From Plasmopara viticola (taxonomy: Eukaryota; Oomycota; Peronosporomycetes; Peronosporales; Peronosporaceae), in contig MBPM02000029.1 of assembly GCA_001695595.3 (NCBI GenBank), positions 291,501 to 355,500 of the forward strand: a stretch of 64,000 nucleotides of DNA, read 5' to 3'. Both the position numbers and the translations under genes were made by a program. Shown here piece after piece: positions 23,421 to 35,105 of the stretch. The first letter of the stretch is position 1. Each line of letters begins with the position of its first letter. The notes below the pieces were generated by a model. That model worked only from the letters and a program-made list of their open reading frames with translations, was not told the DNA's origin and searched no databases.

Positions 23421-23898
23421 AGTGGCTGAGATTAGTGTGCCTAGGATTCGAAGCGCAATATCCAGCTACCGAATTTCGGAATCAGCGCTTTCCCTACTTG
23501 GTTTAGAGTCAAGGCGGAAGTGACACTTCACGTTTGAAGCTACCATCATGATCTTCTTTTTAAAAACCTCAGTCACTCTGAATGTCAGCGGCGTAATCTA
23601 CGTGACTTGGTAAAACTATTCGGATTCTCTCCAATCCAGCCACCAACTGTCCATCCAACGAGTCCCTCAACGTGACCAGGCACCTTAACTGCTATGGACT
23701 TATCCTGACAAGCATGGACGTTGCGGAAGAGTAAAACCATGCTTATTTGTCGTCCTTCACAGACATGTTTCGATCTTCGCGTTCTTACTTCACTCAAATT
23801 TTAGCTTGTAAACCTTTACGAATAAGTAAGATAGACTACGGTAGCAAGACAATTTGCTGGATAAAAATAAAAGTCCAGAAGAGTTTGTTTATCTGTGA
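23421..23898. other. No recognisable feature
   Basis: Short frames only (up to 70 codons); nothing resembling a known gene or repeat. Confidence 0.5.
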
Positions 23899-23963
23899 AT
23901 TTAAGCAGCATCAAGCTCGAGTAGTACTCGGGTGGGTGACCACCGGGTAATGTCGGGTGCTGT
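23899..23963 (+). rRNA. 5S rRNA fragment (3' half)
   Basis: From TTAAGCAGCATCAAGCTCGA through GTAGTACTCGGGTGGGTGAC to GTCGGGTGCTGT the sequence follows the 3' half of eukaryotic 5S rRNA. The first roughly 50 nt, including part of the internal promoter, are missing and replaced by AT-rich sequence. A short T run (CTATACTTTTAC) follows. A pseudogene. In many oomycetes 5S lies in the rDNA intergenic spacer, so this may be a stray spacer piece. Confidence 0.85.
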
Positions 23964-25490
23964 CTATACTTTTACAAAGTTGTTTCATGCCAGCCAAATT
24001 ACGATAAGCTTCTAGCTCCCATAAAAAGACAATTGTTTTGTCTATCACAACCTAGATATATACATTTTTAATGCCAAATCTATTAATCAAAGTTAGGTTT
24101 ATTTACAGTCTGTACGTTATTCAACACGTTTATTTATATCACACAACTACTTGATGCAGTATTATACGCTGAGTGCGATGGTGCAATCAGGAAGTGTTTC
24201 AAATGACATAAGTATCCTGTAGATGAAACGGGAATGTTTTGTGGTCATATTCAAACGACTGCATGCAGATGTAGGGCTCGTAACTCGCACTAGTTGTCGA
24301 GTTATGGCAGTTTCAGCGCGGCAAAAATGGCCTCAAAAGCTTTTGACAAATGTTTTAGGATTTACGTAGTGGATCCTTTAAACTTGGAAGACGAGTAGTC
24401 TCCTCTACAAAGCTCAGTGTCCTTGATGTGGCTTCTAGTGTTCTTTCGCGCGAATTAAAAAATTTAAGTGTGCACAAGCAAGTCCCTCGGCTGTAGATTA
24501 TCGTAGTATTTATTTTCATGCATAGTTATCACTTTCGCCTTTTTGGGTACAGAAATCTAGCCCTTCGTAGCGCAAACAACATTTAGTCTGCAAAGTCGCC
24601 TCGGGTTTGGTTGTATAATATTGGGACATGTCCGCACCCGAAGTAAGACCCATAACTTGCAGTGGTTGTCGAGTTATTTTAAAGCAAATTGTGCCCTTTT
24701 GAGCATTCGCAGCCCTATTGATTCAAGATGTTGTGTGCTAAGCGTGCTTTTCGATGCCCTTTCACGAATTAAATGATATTCGGTCAACTTATAACACCTT
24801 TTTCTGTAAATCTATTTCTATGGTAAGAAAACGATTTTTTGCCAAAAACTATACCGAAAAGATTGCACCTGGACCGTTTTGCGTTATAGCGCAGAAATGA
24901 GACGTCTGAGAGCACAGCTTAATGTCAGAATTGCTTAAGCGTATTATTTTGTCCTGGAAAGCCAATCTTCCATTCCATAGGGTGCCCTTATTGTGACTTG
25001 GCCTGGCTATATCTTGTTCACTAAAATCTGCATTTATTTCATTAGTGTGGATTGATTGCACTTCCGATCAATAGCGCACTCAGAATCGGGAGAAGTGACT
25101 CCCTCTCGGAACTCTCAATTCAAAATTTAGGGGCAGGTTTAAAGTTTGATGGAGAATAGGAAATTAAAATCGAAAACAGAATTGTAAGCACGTTTTATGT
25201 AATAAAACTTAAAATTCTATATAAACTATAATTCCTCATTCAACATACAACATTTTAAAGGAAACGATAGTGAAAAAGATTAACATTTACATGACGGTCA
25301 TACTGGTCAGATATTTTTGCGCAACTTTCAAGTGCTTTAAAGTTATAGAAGATTAAGGTTCGAAGACGCTTGTTTTTGTTCACAGAATAACAGTGGCCGC
25401 GCTTAAGGATAATTATAAGCTATTTAAGGAAGCGAAGTTTGTGCGCTCTGATTATGTTGATGCTTTCCCGGCTCCATCGATATCCCTTAC
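23964..25490. other. AT-rich non-coding stretch with an internal repeat pair
   Basis: No convincing ORF. Two diverged copies share GTTGTCGAGTTAT (24,293-24,305 and 24,665-24,677) and, about 170 and 100 bp later, a CTTTC(G/A)CG..GAATTAAA segment. Being next to the 5S fragment, it may be decayed rDNA intergenic spacer; that is inference from position only. Confidence 0.4.
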
Positions 25491-25496
25491 TAGTCA

Positions 25497-26480
25497 ATGC
25501 GAGGCCAGCTGAAGAAGCGGTGGGGGGCGCCGGTGGAAAAGCTAATCTTGGCGCACAACCAGCATTTACTCACTGGCGACAATGACAAGTCGGAGAACTT
25601 GGATAGCATGGATGTGGTGTCGGAGGAGATGGTCAACGAGGCAGCGGCGCTGAAGAAAGTGACAAAAGTGCCATATATGCTGTTAGTTATCTGCGGAGCA
25701 AAGTCAATTACGAAGAAGCTGAAGCTGTCTTGTTATCGGTGTGGGGCGGTGAGGACGAAAGTGAGTCGCCTCTTCCCGCCAATTCCGAAGACTAAGAAGA
25801 CGAGGAGTGAGGTTCGTCGGAGTGTGCTGACATGTAAGGCATCATTGAAGTCCGGGCCAATTAGCGTGGCGCTCTCCAGTCTAAAAAATCAGAGGATATG
25901 CGGTCGGTAAACCAATAGCGCTACGTGGTGGCAAGCTTGCATAATTTTCGGACAAAAAACGTATACTCAAGTACGAGACCAAGGCACCCGTCACTGGAAG
26001 AAGGGCAGGCATGTGTTGAAGGATGTCTTGGCAAAGATGGTCCAGGGCGTGAACTCTTGATTACAGGCTACTAAAAAGAAGATATTGTTCGTGCGCTGGT
26101 GGCAAAGGACGAGGAACGGGATCACTTTATGGAAGCCGATTCTGAGCAGCAGTGCACACTGATCGCATTCCACGAGGTCTGAGCTTTGTTAGTCCTCGGA
26201 TCATCAGCGTGTTCAGCAGACGAATGGCAGGGGTGAGGCATCAAATGAAGTTAGGAACCGGGCGTAGAGCCATAAAGTTAAAAGCATTCCCTAGGAACTC
26301 CGGAAATGAGGCTGGTAGGTTTAAGTTGGATTGTGGGTTATTAAGGATGAATCTGGAAGTCAAGCGGGGTGGAGCCCTCAGTCTCGTCCGAGCAAGTACG
26401 TGAATAATGCCGGCAGACTTGGATGACGGAATGTATGTCGTGAGTGCCTCCGTCAAAGGCTGGTTCGACTATGCTGGAAC
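25497..26480 (+). pseudogene. ORF Y (unrecognised, plus copy)
   Basis: Opens with ATG and MRGQLKKRWG, 137 codons to 25,910. Broken frames continue with KKILFVRWWQRTRNG (about 26,080-26,125) and TGRRAIKLKAFPRN (about 26,255-26,300). The inverted copy at 40,820-39,450 gives MRGQLQKRRG, REILFVRWFRGTRNAV and TGLGAVKLQAFLRN in the same order and similar spacing, so one protein of at least 350 residues underlies both. It is basic and without a domain I recognise. Both copies are followed by similar non-coding sequence, suggesting a transposon ORF. Confidence 0.55.
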
Positions 26481-26489
26481 GTAAGTCTG

Positions 26490-27140
26490 CTTTAATATTG
26501 ATATTTTACTTATTATTTATAAAAGTCGGGTGCGAATGATTTGTAGGTTGGCTATTATTCTAGACTGTATACATCACTTTATACAGCATGGAGCACCAAA
26601 ATAAGCTTTGTGGTGGAGCCGATTTAGAAATGAAGGTATAAAGGTTATCTTAATATAAAGGCTTAAAGGATTAAGGTAATAATGATGCTCGGTTGTCGCT
26701 TGAATGTATGCTGTAATGCTTACGCTATCCGACGAAGGTTGGCACTGTAGGCGGCGTCAAAAACTCAGTAATGTTTTATATGGCCATAGTCTTTATAATG
26801 GGGTGGGGCCCTCGTGTAGCCGAGAGATGATGATGGGGGTGTTGGCAGTGATGTGGTCTTGCTCCAGTGAAATAATACATGCAGGCGTTAGCGGTGTGGG
26901 ATGCGGCACGTGGTCTCACTCGGATCGGTGCAAGCTCTGCAAGTACAATTTCGCTTCGAGAAGCTGGTGGTGGAGTGGGTGCTGCGAATCCTTGGGAAAA
27001 AATGGAGGGCAAGTCTGGTACAATATTTACTCTCTGTGGTAGACGGATCAAGTGATATGTTGGTTTGCTATAAGTTTCTATATGTGTGCACACATAAATT
27101 CGATGTGTCCACCAAAAAATATAATGCTTAAGAGCCACAA
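26490..27140 (+). repeat. Repeat block shared with the 3' flank of X and Y
   Basis: Matches 14,100-14,600 and 19,570-20,050: a TATTTATAAAAGTCGGGTGCG-like segment, a GATGAAGGTATAAAGGAT-like segment (about 26,630), GGTTGTCGCTTGAATGTATG (about 26,691), and GCGTTAGCGGTGTGGGATGC near 26,885. It ends with another palindromic motif at 27,083-27,114. No clear ORF. Confidence 0.5.
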
Positions 27141-27250
27141 TGACCCTTTTCCGCTTGAGATGTTGGGGGTTGCTGGAGTATGTGAAATAAGGTGTTGCTC
27201 TGTCATTTCGAATTTGCGAAGCAAAAAAACAAATCGTTCGTCACTGGCGT

Positions 27251-28266
27251 GTGAGGTCGGAGTCCGCTACGTCGTTGACACTAAAGTCGGAGCCGCAAGC
27301 TGGTGGCCTTGGTGAGGACAATTGTCAGGCCAAGGTGGTAAGCGTGCACGAGGAGAAAACATGCGATGGAAGCCGCAGCGAAAGACCTGGCAACGGCTTC
27401 CTCGCTGCTATCGATGGGCTTCAGCATGGGTAGAGAAGAGAATCTGGACGAGTTACGATTACATCAACTGCAAGTCCACAAAGAGAGAGATCGGGCGGCG
27501 GACGCTACTGAGAGTTCCATGTGTGTGGTTGCCGTGTGCCGTGGGGCTTTGGACACGGTCGCCAGCATACCAAATAGAGAGATTGGAGCACCGAGTAAGA
27601 AATTCGGAGCAGCGCGGAAGGCGACGCAAACTTCACAAAAGACTAGCGACGCATCGAACGACGCAGCGCCGTTTTTACTGTGAAGCGGCTTGTTCAGGTG
27701 CGTTACAATGCTGTGATGATTTTGATTTTGTTTTGGATGGAGGTGAAGGTTACTAGCTTGAGCGAGGTTCTCGGACATCTCGATTGTTGAATTGGACATA
27801 GGCAGCCATCGCTGCCGCTTTGCGAGAGGACATACGCCGAGACCCTCAGGGTACGAGGAGGAGGAGAGAGAGACCGAGGATGAAGAGCTTGAGGAAGCCG
27901 GCAACACCTACGGGATATGCGCGGTAAAACATATGCTGGGTGAAGATTAGGACTACTTAAATCATGCTGCGTGGGCGGACGGTTCGAAGGGTCTCGTGCC
28001 GCGTAAGGATTGCAAGGGCGCCCCGGACTGGTTGGCGTAAATCGCTGCTTGGTACGTGCGCCTCGTAGAGTGCGCAACAAAAGAATTAAGTACAGGGCGT
28101 TGCAGGGGGCATTGGCGACGAAGCATTTGTATCTATGCTCGGAGAAAGTACTGCGTTCGATTGCGCGTACACAGCAGTGCAAGCTGCTATAGTGTTGGTA
28201 TCTCCCACATACTTGGACAAGCTTTACGTCGTGCACCCGATAAGAAGGGATTACCGAGAAATCCAT
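27251..28266 (+). other. Unrecognised plus-strand ORF fragments
   Basis: A 105-codon frame (27,366-27,683) starts MEAAAKDLATASSLLSMGFS and is charged and helical-looking; others follow at 28,010-28,192 and 28,135-28,515. They could be pieces of one element-encoded protein broken by shifts. The opposite-strand 187-codon reading (27,703-28,266) is Pro/Ser/Arg-rich and looks like a shadow. No family recognised. Confidence 0.35.
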
Positions 28267-30150
28267 TTAGCAGAAGACATACAGTTGTTTCACTGTAGAA
28301 CGTCTTCGCTCACGCCCGAAAGTCGTACCAAATGCGAAGTGGTGAAGAACTATGTCAAAAGTCGCCCACGGAACACTGTCAAAGGCCTTTGCAAAGTTCA
28401 GAAGTACCACACATTGATCTGGATACTGAATTTGCGGATGTCCTGCAAATCTTGCAAGGTAAGTTACGAGTGGCGAATTGATCGCCATGGAACCCAGCCA
28501 CTTTGGTCGTCATGAATGATCGTTGGTAATAACTTTTGGTCTCAGTTTAGAGTCGTGATTGAAAATAACAAGAGGTCGGTAACTACCAAATATAGTGCGA
28601 CCACCGGAGTTGCACATTAGCGAAAGGTGAGCCCTTCTTTGAAGCTTTGTCATTTTCCCTTTCTATAACTGATTGCCATGAACCGCTTTGTAGATCGCCC
28701 ATGAAGATGCATTCAATATGTAGTATTCGATATCCATCTTGACATGAAGATGTGCCATTCTTGGATGCCATTCTAGCCCAGCACAATGTGTTTGCCGCGA
28801 TAGGGGCATCAAGCATTTCAATTTGCTGCCTTGACAGCCGTGATGTTGTAGCTTGTAACAGTGTGGAAAACCTGAAGCGGTTGATGTGTTGAAGACCATT
28901 TGTCGATCAAGCCAGCAAACGTAGATCGAAACACTTTACCATGCTGGTGACCAGACACGATCTATGCCTGACTGATCCATCGTCATTCGTCAGCTCCGTA
29001 GTAAGAGATCGAAGACAATCGGGCTGTGTTGTACGAGAGAAGTAGCTTGTTGCCCGCTCGCTTGATCGTATGTCCGCGGCGAACTCGCTCTGATCTCGTT
29101 TTTATGGGACTTAAGAGCAACTTTAACTTGTTCTAGCTCGTTTTTGGTGTTTTCTGTAGGTAAAATGATCACTAATACCGTCGCCGCGTTGACTACATCG
29201 AAAATCGAGAGAAGAAATATGCTCATCAGCTTTCTGGTGCTCCTTTCATCGGCGTCGAAGGTATATACAATCCTCACGTTTGTGCTTATTGAGAAGGCAG
29301 CCGGGTTTGCACCGAAAAAGGTCTTGACGCGGTTCGCGAATACTTGTACCGAAGCCGGCACATAGTCTTATGCTGCCGCGTCCCGAGGCAACCAAGTTGG
29401 ACACCGCCAAGGTAGGCGGCCCCGTCGCAATTAGCATCTGGACGACAGACAATGCTCAACCAGTATATGATCTTCATTATGCCACTTGCGATCCCTAATA
29501 TGATAAAATGATACCAAATTGTCGTTTGGCAGGTCGGCTGTAACAAAACAATAATATAGTCACGTAAAGAACTCGGGTAGTCCTCGGTTTCTGGATTCAT
29601 GAAGCGCCAGGCATCGACTAGACCAAGCGTCCCAAGCCAATCCTCAAGCTCCTCAAGCTCCTCTCAACCTTGTCTCAAGTGAGGTCGATCGAGTGCCGTC
29701 TAGTCGAGATAAATATCCAGCGTTAGGCTGTAATACCCGACAACGTTGTGCTTGGTGCTATCACCCAATTCTCATTGACTGCCATTTGCAACGAAGTGGG
29801 CGGGCAATACTTAAAAAGCGATAAATGGGGTTGTCGGGTGCGTAAACTACGTGTACGTGCACCAATTCGCCCCAAGCAAAGTTGATAATAATAAGTAACG
29901 CATTCCTAACTCTTTCTTGTGAAGTGGTGGTACTATCGATAAGCTCACCAAATGAAGGAGATGAAAACATACCGAGGCCGTCTCCGTATTTTCCGTTGAA
30001 ACCCAGAGATGAAGTATCCAATAATAGCAGCGTCCTCCGGGGTCTGCAAGTAGCTGGGGGAAAACATGCTGCGGAACTTTGCCAGGGCAGCTCAGCGTTT
30101 GTCGTGTTGGTCTTGGTCGGGATTAAGGCTGCCTACGCCTTTTTTAATGG
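28267..30150 (-). pseudogene. LINE fragments: endonuclease and RT pieces
   Basis: Minus strand. 30,040-30,150 is the ORF1-associated stretch also present at 3,500-3,620. 29,761-30,021 contains VHVVYAPDNP, the endonuclease motif also seen at 122-142. About 29,640-29,560 reads LGLVDAWRFMNPETEDY, the endonuclease end. 29,361-28,990 is a degraded linker. 28,395-28,375 is the palm motif FAKAFDS within LLNFAKAFDSVPW. The rest of the RT is lost at 28,267. Order and orientation agree with one 3'-truncated LINE. Confidence 0.75.
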
Positions 30151-30547
30151 ACAATTTTTCTTAGGTTTTCATTTGGCCTCAGGGCTTTTGATTATTTGGC
30201 AATTTTGACTTTTCGCTTTTTCTTATGAGTTTTCGACTCCTGAAATTAGTCGTATTTGACATGCTTATTGCGCGTGTTTGAGTTCACGGGTTAGATTCCA
30301 TACCGATTTGGTGGACCACTATCAAGTTTACGATACTTGCAGCTTTCCACCACGCACTATTACCGTCTATCCCCATTTACATGGGCTTCGCCAAGGTGTA
30401 GTCTACCCCTAATTAGAAGCTTTGTATACCGACATCTTATGTCTAGGTGCTGTAACGATTCACTCACGACATTGGGTTTAGCATGTATCGCAAGCTATCA
30501 ACTCTTCGACTTCTCGATTACAATACCCCCAATTAGTATCACCTGTC

Positions 30548-30625
30548 AGTCTTTGACCACGATGGGGTTCGAGCCCGCGGTTACTGACTTGGCTCAGAGG
30601 TAGTAAATCCACTGCACCAACAAAC
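30548..30625 (-). repeat. tRNA-derived (SINE-like) sequence
   Basis: On the minus strand, TGGTGCAGTGG resembles a pol III A box; GGGCTCGAACCCC about 35 nt later resembles a B box. The arms do not fold into a complete tRNA, so a decayed tRNA-derived SINE head is more likely than a tRNA gene. Confidence 0.4.
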
Positions 30626-31269
30626 CCATTATGTAAGTAAAGCGAAGTCAGTGCTTTTTCGCGATAGGCGTACGAACTATAAGTGTGTATGTTTTGTTAA
30701 CTTTTGAAGTTTAGCTTTCCGCAATTTGCTAGCTACCTCACAAGTGATCAAGAGACAAGTCTTACCTTGCTTTTCCGCATTCCAAGATGTCATGTCACCC
30801 TGCTCTGTTCCCTTTTGTTCACCGAGTCGCGTTGAGCCTTCACCCTCGCCCCGCACTTTGCTTCATTCAGACAACTAGGTGTCCGGTAAATGAGATACCT
30901 TTCAACTAGTGTTGGCTTAAGTGTCTTTCGGTAATAGAGACATAGTTGACGCTTCTGTATTGTTTCTTACGTTGCACTCGCAACTTGTGGTCGGTACTTC
31001 GCAGCACTCTCCAGCTATGACGAGTCTTCAACGCGACAAAGCTAGGTGCCAGGCTTGGCAAAAGACCGCGCCACAAGCCGAATTTTTGCGCCCAACCGAC
31101 GCTATCTTCATATTTTTTTTGCAAATGGGTTATTGGTTTCTTTCTCTCACTTAAAATAGTACCCAATTGTAGCGGCTGCTAGAATGGGTATAGGAAAACT
31201 TTGATGGTATACTCACAAAATGTGGTATAACCGCAACCGAGTTAATTGCCACCGCAAAGCGAATGTGTT
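30626..31269. other. No recognisable feature
   Basis: Frames of 77-86 codons occur on both strands over 30,906-31,166, overlapping and without recognisable motif. Confidence 0.45.
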
Positions 31270-31860
31270 TCAGGCGTTAATTTGCCGTATTAAGTTTTTA
31301 TTGGTGGTGAATTGCAGTCTGGCTAGTAACTCAAGAAATTGCCGCACCTTGGCGCTAGAATGGCTTAAACTTTTGCAGCGTAGACCTTGATAGAAGTGCT
31401 TGTTGTGAAGCACTATAACAGCTTCGACTTGGGCGTTGACTTCGATGACAGTGGCTTGAATCTCATGAGAGCGAATATCATCTTGGTGCATCCACAAACA
31501 ACGAAGAACCACGAATCGCACAATGTAGGAAACCTTACATAGATTGCGACCGTGACGCGACTTGGTATGGTCAGCCATTTAATCCAAACTTGCGTAGCAA
31601 AATCGCAATACCAAAATAAGTGTGGGGAAGTTTCCAGAATCTCAAACCATGATGGCAGGTTGTAGCTGTAGCTGTAAGATGTTGAAGACGATAAAAAAGG
31701 TTGGAATATACGGGCAAGACATATCGAGCCACTTTGGAGTCGCGGGTCCACATGTTCACCTAAGACTCTGAGCCGAGAAAGCGGCAATGTCGGTGATACA
31801 ATTTTCAATCAAATTTGTCGAAGTCGAGCCACGCGTAGCAAAGATACTAGATAAGTACCA
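31270..31860 (-). pseudogene. LINE post-RT zinc-finger (zf-RVT) tail
   Basis: The minus reading ETSPHLFWYCDFATQVWIKW (31,660-31,590) is the zf-RVT-like core. It is followed in another frame by VLRCLWMHQDDI (about 31,510-31,475) and a KVRQFLELLARL end (about 31,355-31,320). The tail matches in layout the one at 16.47-15.98 kb. RT upstream is missing; a plus-strand LINE begins about 170 bp to the right. Confidence 0.65.
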
Positions 31861-32029
31861 AAAGTTGAGGTGTGGTGTGCGGCGTAAGACTTCGGCGCTT
31901 GACTAAGCCCTATTGGATGAGGGTCTAGTGAACGCAGCAGAAGGCCAGCCTTGTCTAAGAAATTGGTGCATAAACACACGCTTTAATTTGGGTAATCCAG
32001 CTGAGGCCCAAGAGTATCTATGAAACTTT

Positions 32030-34120
32030 GCTACCGAGTTGGCAAACTCTTTTTGGGCTCCAAATCGAGTTTCCTATAATGCGGATTTCTTTTCGATGAA
32101 TACGTCCTATTTCCGAGTACAGTCATTGGCTTTGCTGGTGACTGTACCGGGCTCCTTCATGTTTTTCACCATACCAGTCTCAGTCATATTTCCCTATAAA
32201 CCTTGGACTGAGGAATTGAGCAATTGCAACAAAATGTTCTATCTTATCTGGAAGAAAATAATGCCTGCACTAAATGTAGGGCATCTATATCGAAACAACT
32301 CATTCGGATGCTGATCGGCTTCAACAGCTTATCGTGTAGATTCAAACCCGGTGTTAGCTTTGGCTTCACCACGCAAGGACTTTACGAGGTCAAGTTGTTA
32401 TTCTCAGCAGACAATTCTACCGTACTATGATACACGACCAGTGTATATAAGCTTCCAAGACCAGCTATTAATACCAATTTCACGCATCATGTGTCGTTTC
32501 AAAAGTCTTCCAGCGCTCTATCCCGCGAGTGGTGTTTCTTTTAAATGGCGGATTGTGTTTGGTGCCTTTTCAAGACTCCATCACGAGTCTTCAACTTAGC
32601 ATATTATGTACTTTAGCTGGCAGGATGCGAACAAATTGACAACTGCACAGGCATACTCTGCAATTCACGGCATGCCCCCGTCTTTATCACACAAGTTATT
32701 ATGTAAACTGGAGACCCGAACATAGAAATGACCCTTATTCGCTGCTTTCTGCCATATCGTCGGAGAACTGCCTCGGTCTGCCTTATGACATTTACACGAG
32801 CCCATCACTGCATTCGGGGTTTTCATTCTTGTGCATGCTAGAATCGATGGTTGCAAACTATGGAGGTACCGAGTCAGAATAGTTCTCGGTCGAGCAGTCA
32901 ATTTCCGTGTAGTCGTGCTACCGCTTCTTTGGTACAGATCATCAGTGACTTGTATTTCACTGGACACGGTGGCACAGCTAAAGCGACTGTGTGAGTCCTT
33001 CTTGTTCAAAAAGCCGATTTCCACTACGCGAAACATTTGGGGATGGATGGCAGAAGAGTGGCTATCATTTAAAGGACGTCTCGTCCTACCAGAAACAGTA
33101 TTATTCGGTCACGCGCTGCAATTGTGCTCCCTCCGCGACGCAATAACAGTGGTATGGACATGGCATACAATTCAGCGCTAATTTACTCTAGCCTTTTCTC
33201 TCTTTTCAAAGCCTCTGTTTGGTGGAAGTCAGGTTATATTCTTGATGTATGCACCAATTTTGCGAGTTTTCACGGTGAAGGAGCCTTGGACAGACCTCGG
33301 AAACTTCTGGATTGAGTCGTTGCAGACATGGTACACCTTGGTGGTGAAAACCTGTCCTTTCATTTTAATGGCGTTGGCGGCAGTGGAGATGCTTTAAAAT
33401 CAATTCCTTTGCTCCAACAAGAAAGGTGCCCGGACAGGGAAGGCCCGTCGTATGACATTCGCTTTTCAAGTTCAGGTTTTACACTAATTCAATATTTTTT
33501 GTCATGCATGGATCGTTGCCGACACAATCTTTGTGCATGGAAACGTTTGATGAAATTGACTTCAGATCCCGAAATATATGGACAAGTGCAGGTGACTTCT
33601 CTCTTCGTCAAGTTGCACGTCTACTTTGTCTTAACATTAACACCTCCTCACGGCCCACGTTCATTGCCGATGAAACAATGTGCAGCATCTCATGGCTGGA
33701 CCTTTAACAACATCAGCTTTCCATCCGGCATATCCGTGACTTTTACTAAGCCTCCCTTGATAAGCCGTCCACCACACTTCTCACTTGAAATTGCCTTTGA
33801 GCCGAAGTGGTCCAAGCTTTAGCACCGGGAAACAGCGCTTGATCGAAATGTGCCATCTTTTGGCAACAAATATCGTCACCAATTAGCTGACATTTTGTGC
33901 GTTCACAGTTGCAACGAGGTCGAGGACGCATCACAGCTTTTCCGGACATGTCCAGTCGCGAGGGAAGCGTGGATCTGTTTTCTACTTGCGTTTTTTGCTC
34001 ATAACATGCTGCGAGTCTTTAATGTATTTTGATGTAGCACACTGTACGTGTTCTGAATCCACCACAATGACTGCATGATGATTCGAACGCATACCACCAA
34101 CGTGTACGTGCAACGGCATA
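32030..34120 (+). pseudogene. LINE 3' half: RT thumb to zf-RVT (left arm)
   Basis: Plus strand, broken frames: RT end AQAYSAIHGMPPSL (about 32,650-32,690), thumb FRVVVLPLLWYRSSV and LKRLCESFLFKK (32,831-33,030), SFHFNGVGGSGDAL (33,355-33,400), then CVHSCNEVEDASQLFRTCPV (33,898-33,957), a zinc-finger block. The right arm carries the same parts in the minus direction (48.8-47.1 kb; SAIYGMLP, IRFSSSGFT, QCAASHDWT). The 5' half (endonuclease, palm) is not recognisable here. Confidence 0.75.
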
Positions 34121-34280
34121 CATTTCTTTGCTCTTATTACAAATGGGATTCAGCTAGGATTGCCCCTAAGTCAGCTGTAGCACCTTACACGAAGCTCCAT
34201 CCCGACAAGTCCCTAACAGCGGGTCTCGTGTAGCATTGGAGCCCTAGCAGCTTGAGCTAGCCGGGGCAGCTTTTCTCTCG

Positions 34281-34563
34281 GCGATGTCTATCTAAAGCAC
34301 ATAAGCTGCATGACTTCTTTTCTACTGTCCCTGTTTCACCTCGGTTATGGGGTGATTTGGCACTTACGATGCATAAATGACCTCGGCCACCACGTGATAA
34401 TGCCGCCCACGACTCAAATCGGGTGATCTCTATCTTAAAGCACATAAGGTTCATGACTTCTTTTCTTACTGCCCCTGTATAGCCTCTATTATGGGGCGAC
34501 TTGGCATTTGCAATGGTAACATAACCTCGACCATTATGTCTTAAAACTGCCCACGACTCAAAT
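34281..34563 (+). repeat. Tandem repeat, two ~143-bp units
   Basis: Unit 1 (34,281-34,423) and unit 2 (34,424-34,563) both run from a TCTATCT(T)AAAGCACATAAG start to a GCCCACGACTCAAATC end, with scattered changes. The right arm has a single unit in inverse orientation (about 46,960-46,790), so the doubling happened in the left arm after the arms separated, or one unit was lost on the right. Confidence 0.75.
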
Positions 34564-34565
34564 CC

Positions 34566-35010
34566 ATGTGCACAGTGGAGTATTTTTTCGCGCCAGCTTC
34601 ACCTACTTGGCCGTTGCCGCTGTCAAGTCAACAGCTGAAGTATTTCGTACCCGTTTACGGCGATGCTTCACCTTCTTCAAAGGACGGACCCCATGCTCTT
34701 GGTGGATTCGCCCCCACCCTTCAAGCTCAATCGACTCATCTCGATGTACGACACCAACTCCATCCGTGCAGTCGCAGCAACGCACTAAACTAACCCGATG
34801 CGCGGACTTGTACCAGCCAAAACAAATCTTAACACCGGACTCGAGGACGAAGCAGCTCACCTCTTCCGTAATTTCTAGGATACATCAGTGCCCAATGCAG
34901 GGCCCTTCGAATGTACTCACGAAGTACAACTGAGGATCCTTCGCGGCTATCGCCAAGCCTACCGGCCCCGAACCAGGTCATGGGAGATCGCATGGAATGG
35001 GTAACTGAAG
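34566..35010 (+). pseudogene. ORF Z (unrecognised, left arm)
   Basis: The frames read QLHLLGRCRCQVNS and, in another phase, TYLAVAAVKSTAEVF, followed by a Pro/Ser-rich stretch and HLFRNF..DTSVPNAGPFE (about 34,855-34,905). The right-arm copy (46,848-46,524, minus) reads QLHLLAVAAFKSTAGVF in phase. An ancestral coding sequence is likely but I do not recognise it. It sits between the tandem repeat and X in both arms. Confidence 0.4.
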
Positions 35011-35029
35011 TCACTGGCCAAATTTATAT

Positions 35030-35105
35030 GCCATGTGTCGCACGAGAACATACAGGTGGACTCGAACCCACGCCTTACCAAGAAGTGAAGCAGCTTGTAT
35101 ACTAG
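35030..35105 (-). repeat. tRNA-derived (SINE-like) sequence
   Basis: The minus strand contains a consensus B box, GGTTCGAGTCC, inside GCGTGGGTTCGAGTCCACC (35,073-35,055), with CACTTCTTGGTAAGG before it as in a tRNA anticodon arm and variable loop. The 5' half and acceptor stem do not pair. Probably a tRNA pseudogene or SINE head. Confidence 0.4.

Noticed and set aside
27703..28266. 187-codon minus-strand ORF
   Set aside because: Pro/Ser/Arg-rich, with no recognisable segments; the plus strand here reads more protein-like, though also unrecognised.
30906..31166. 86-codon minus and 77-codon plus ORFs
   Set aside because: They overlap each other almost entirely, and neither shows a motif or a second copy.
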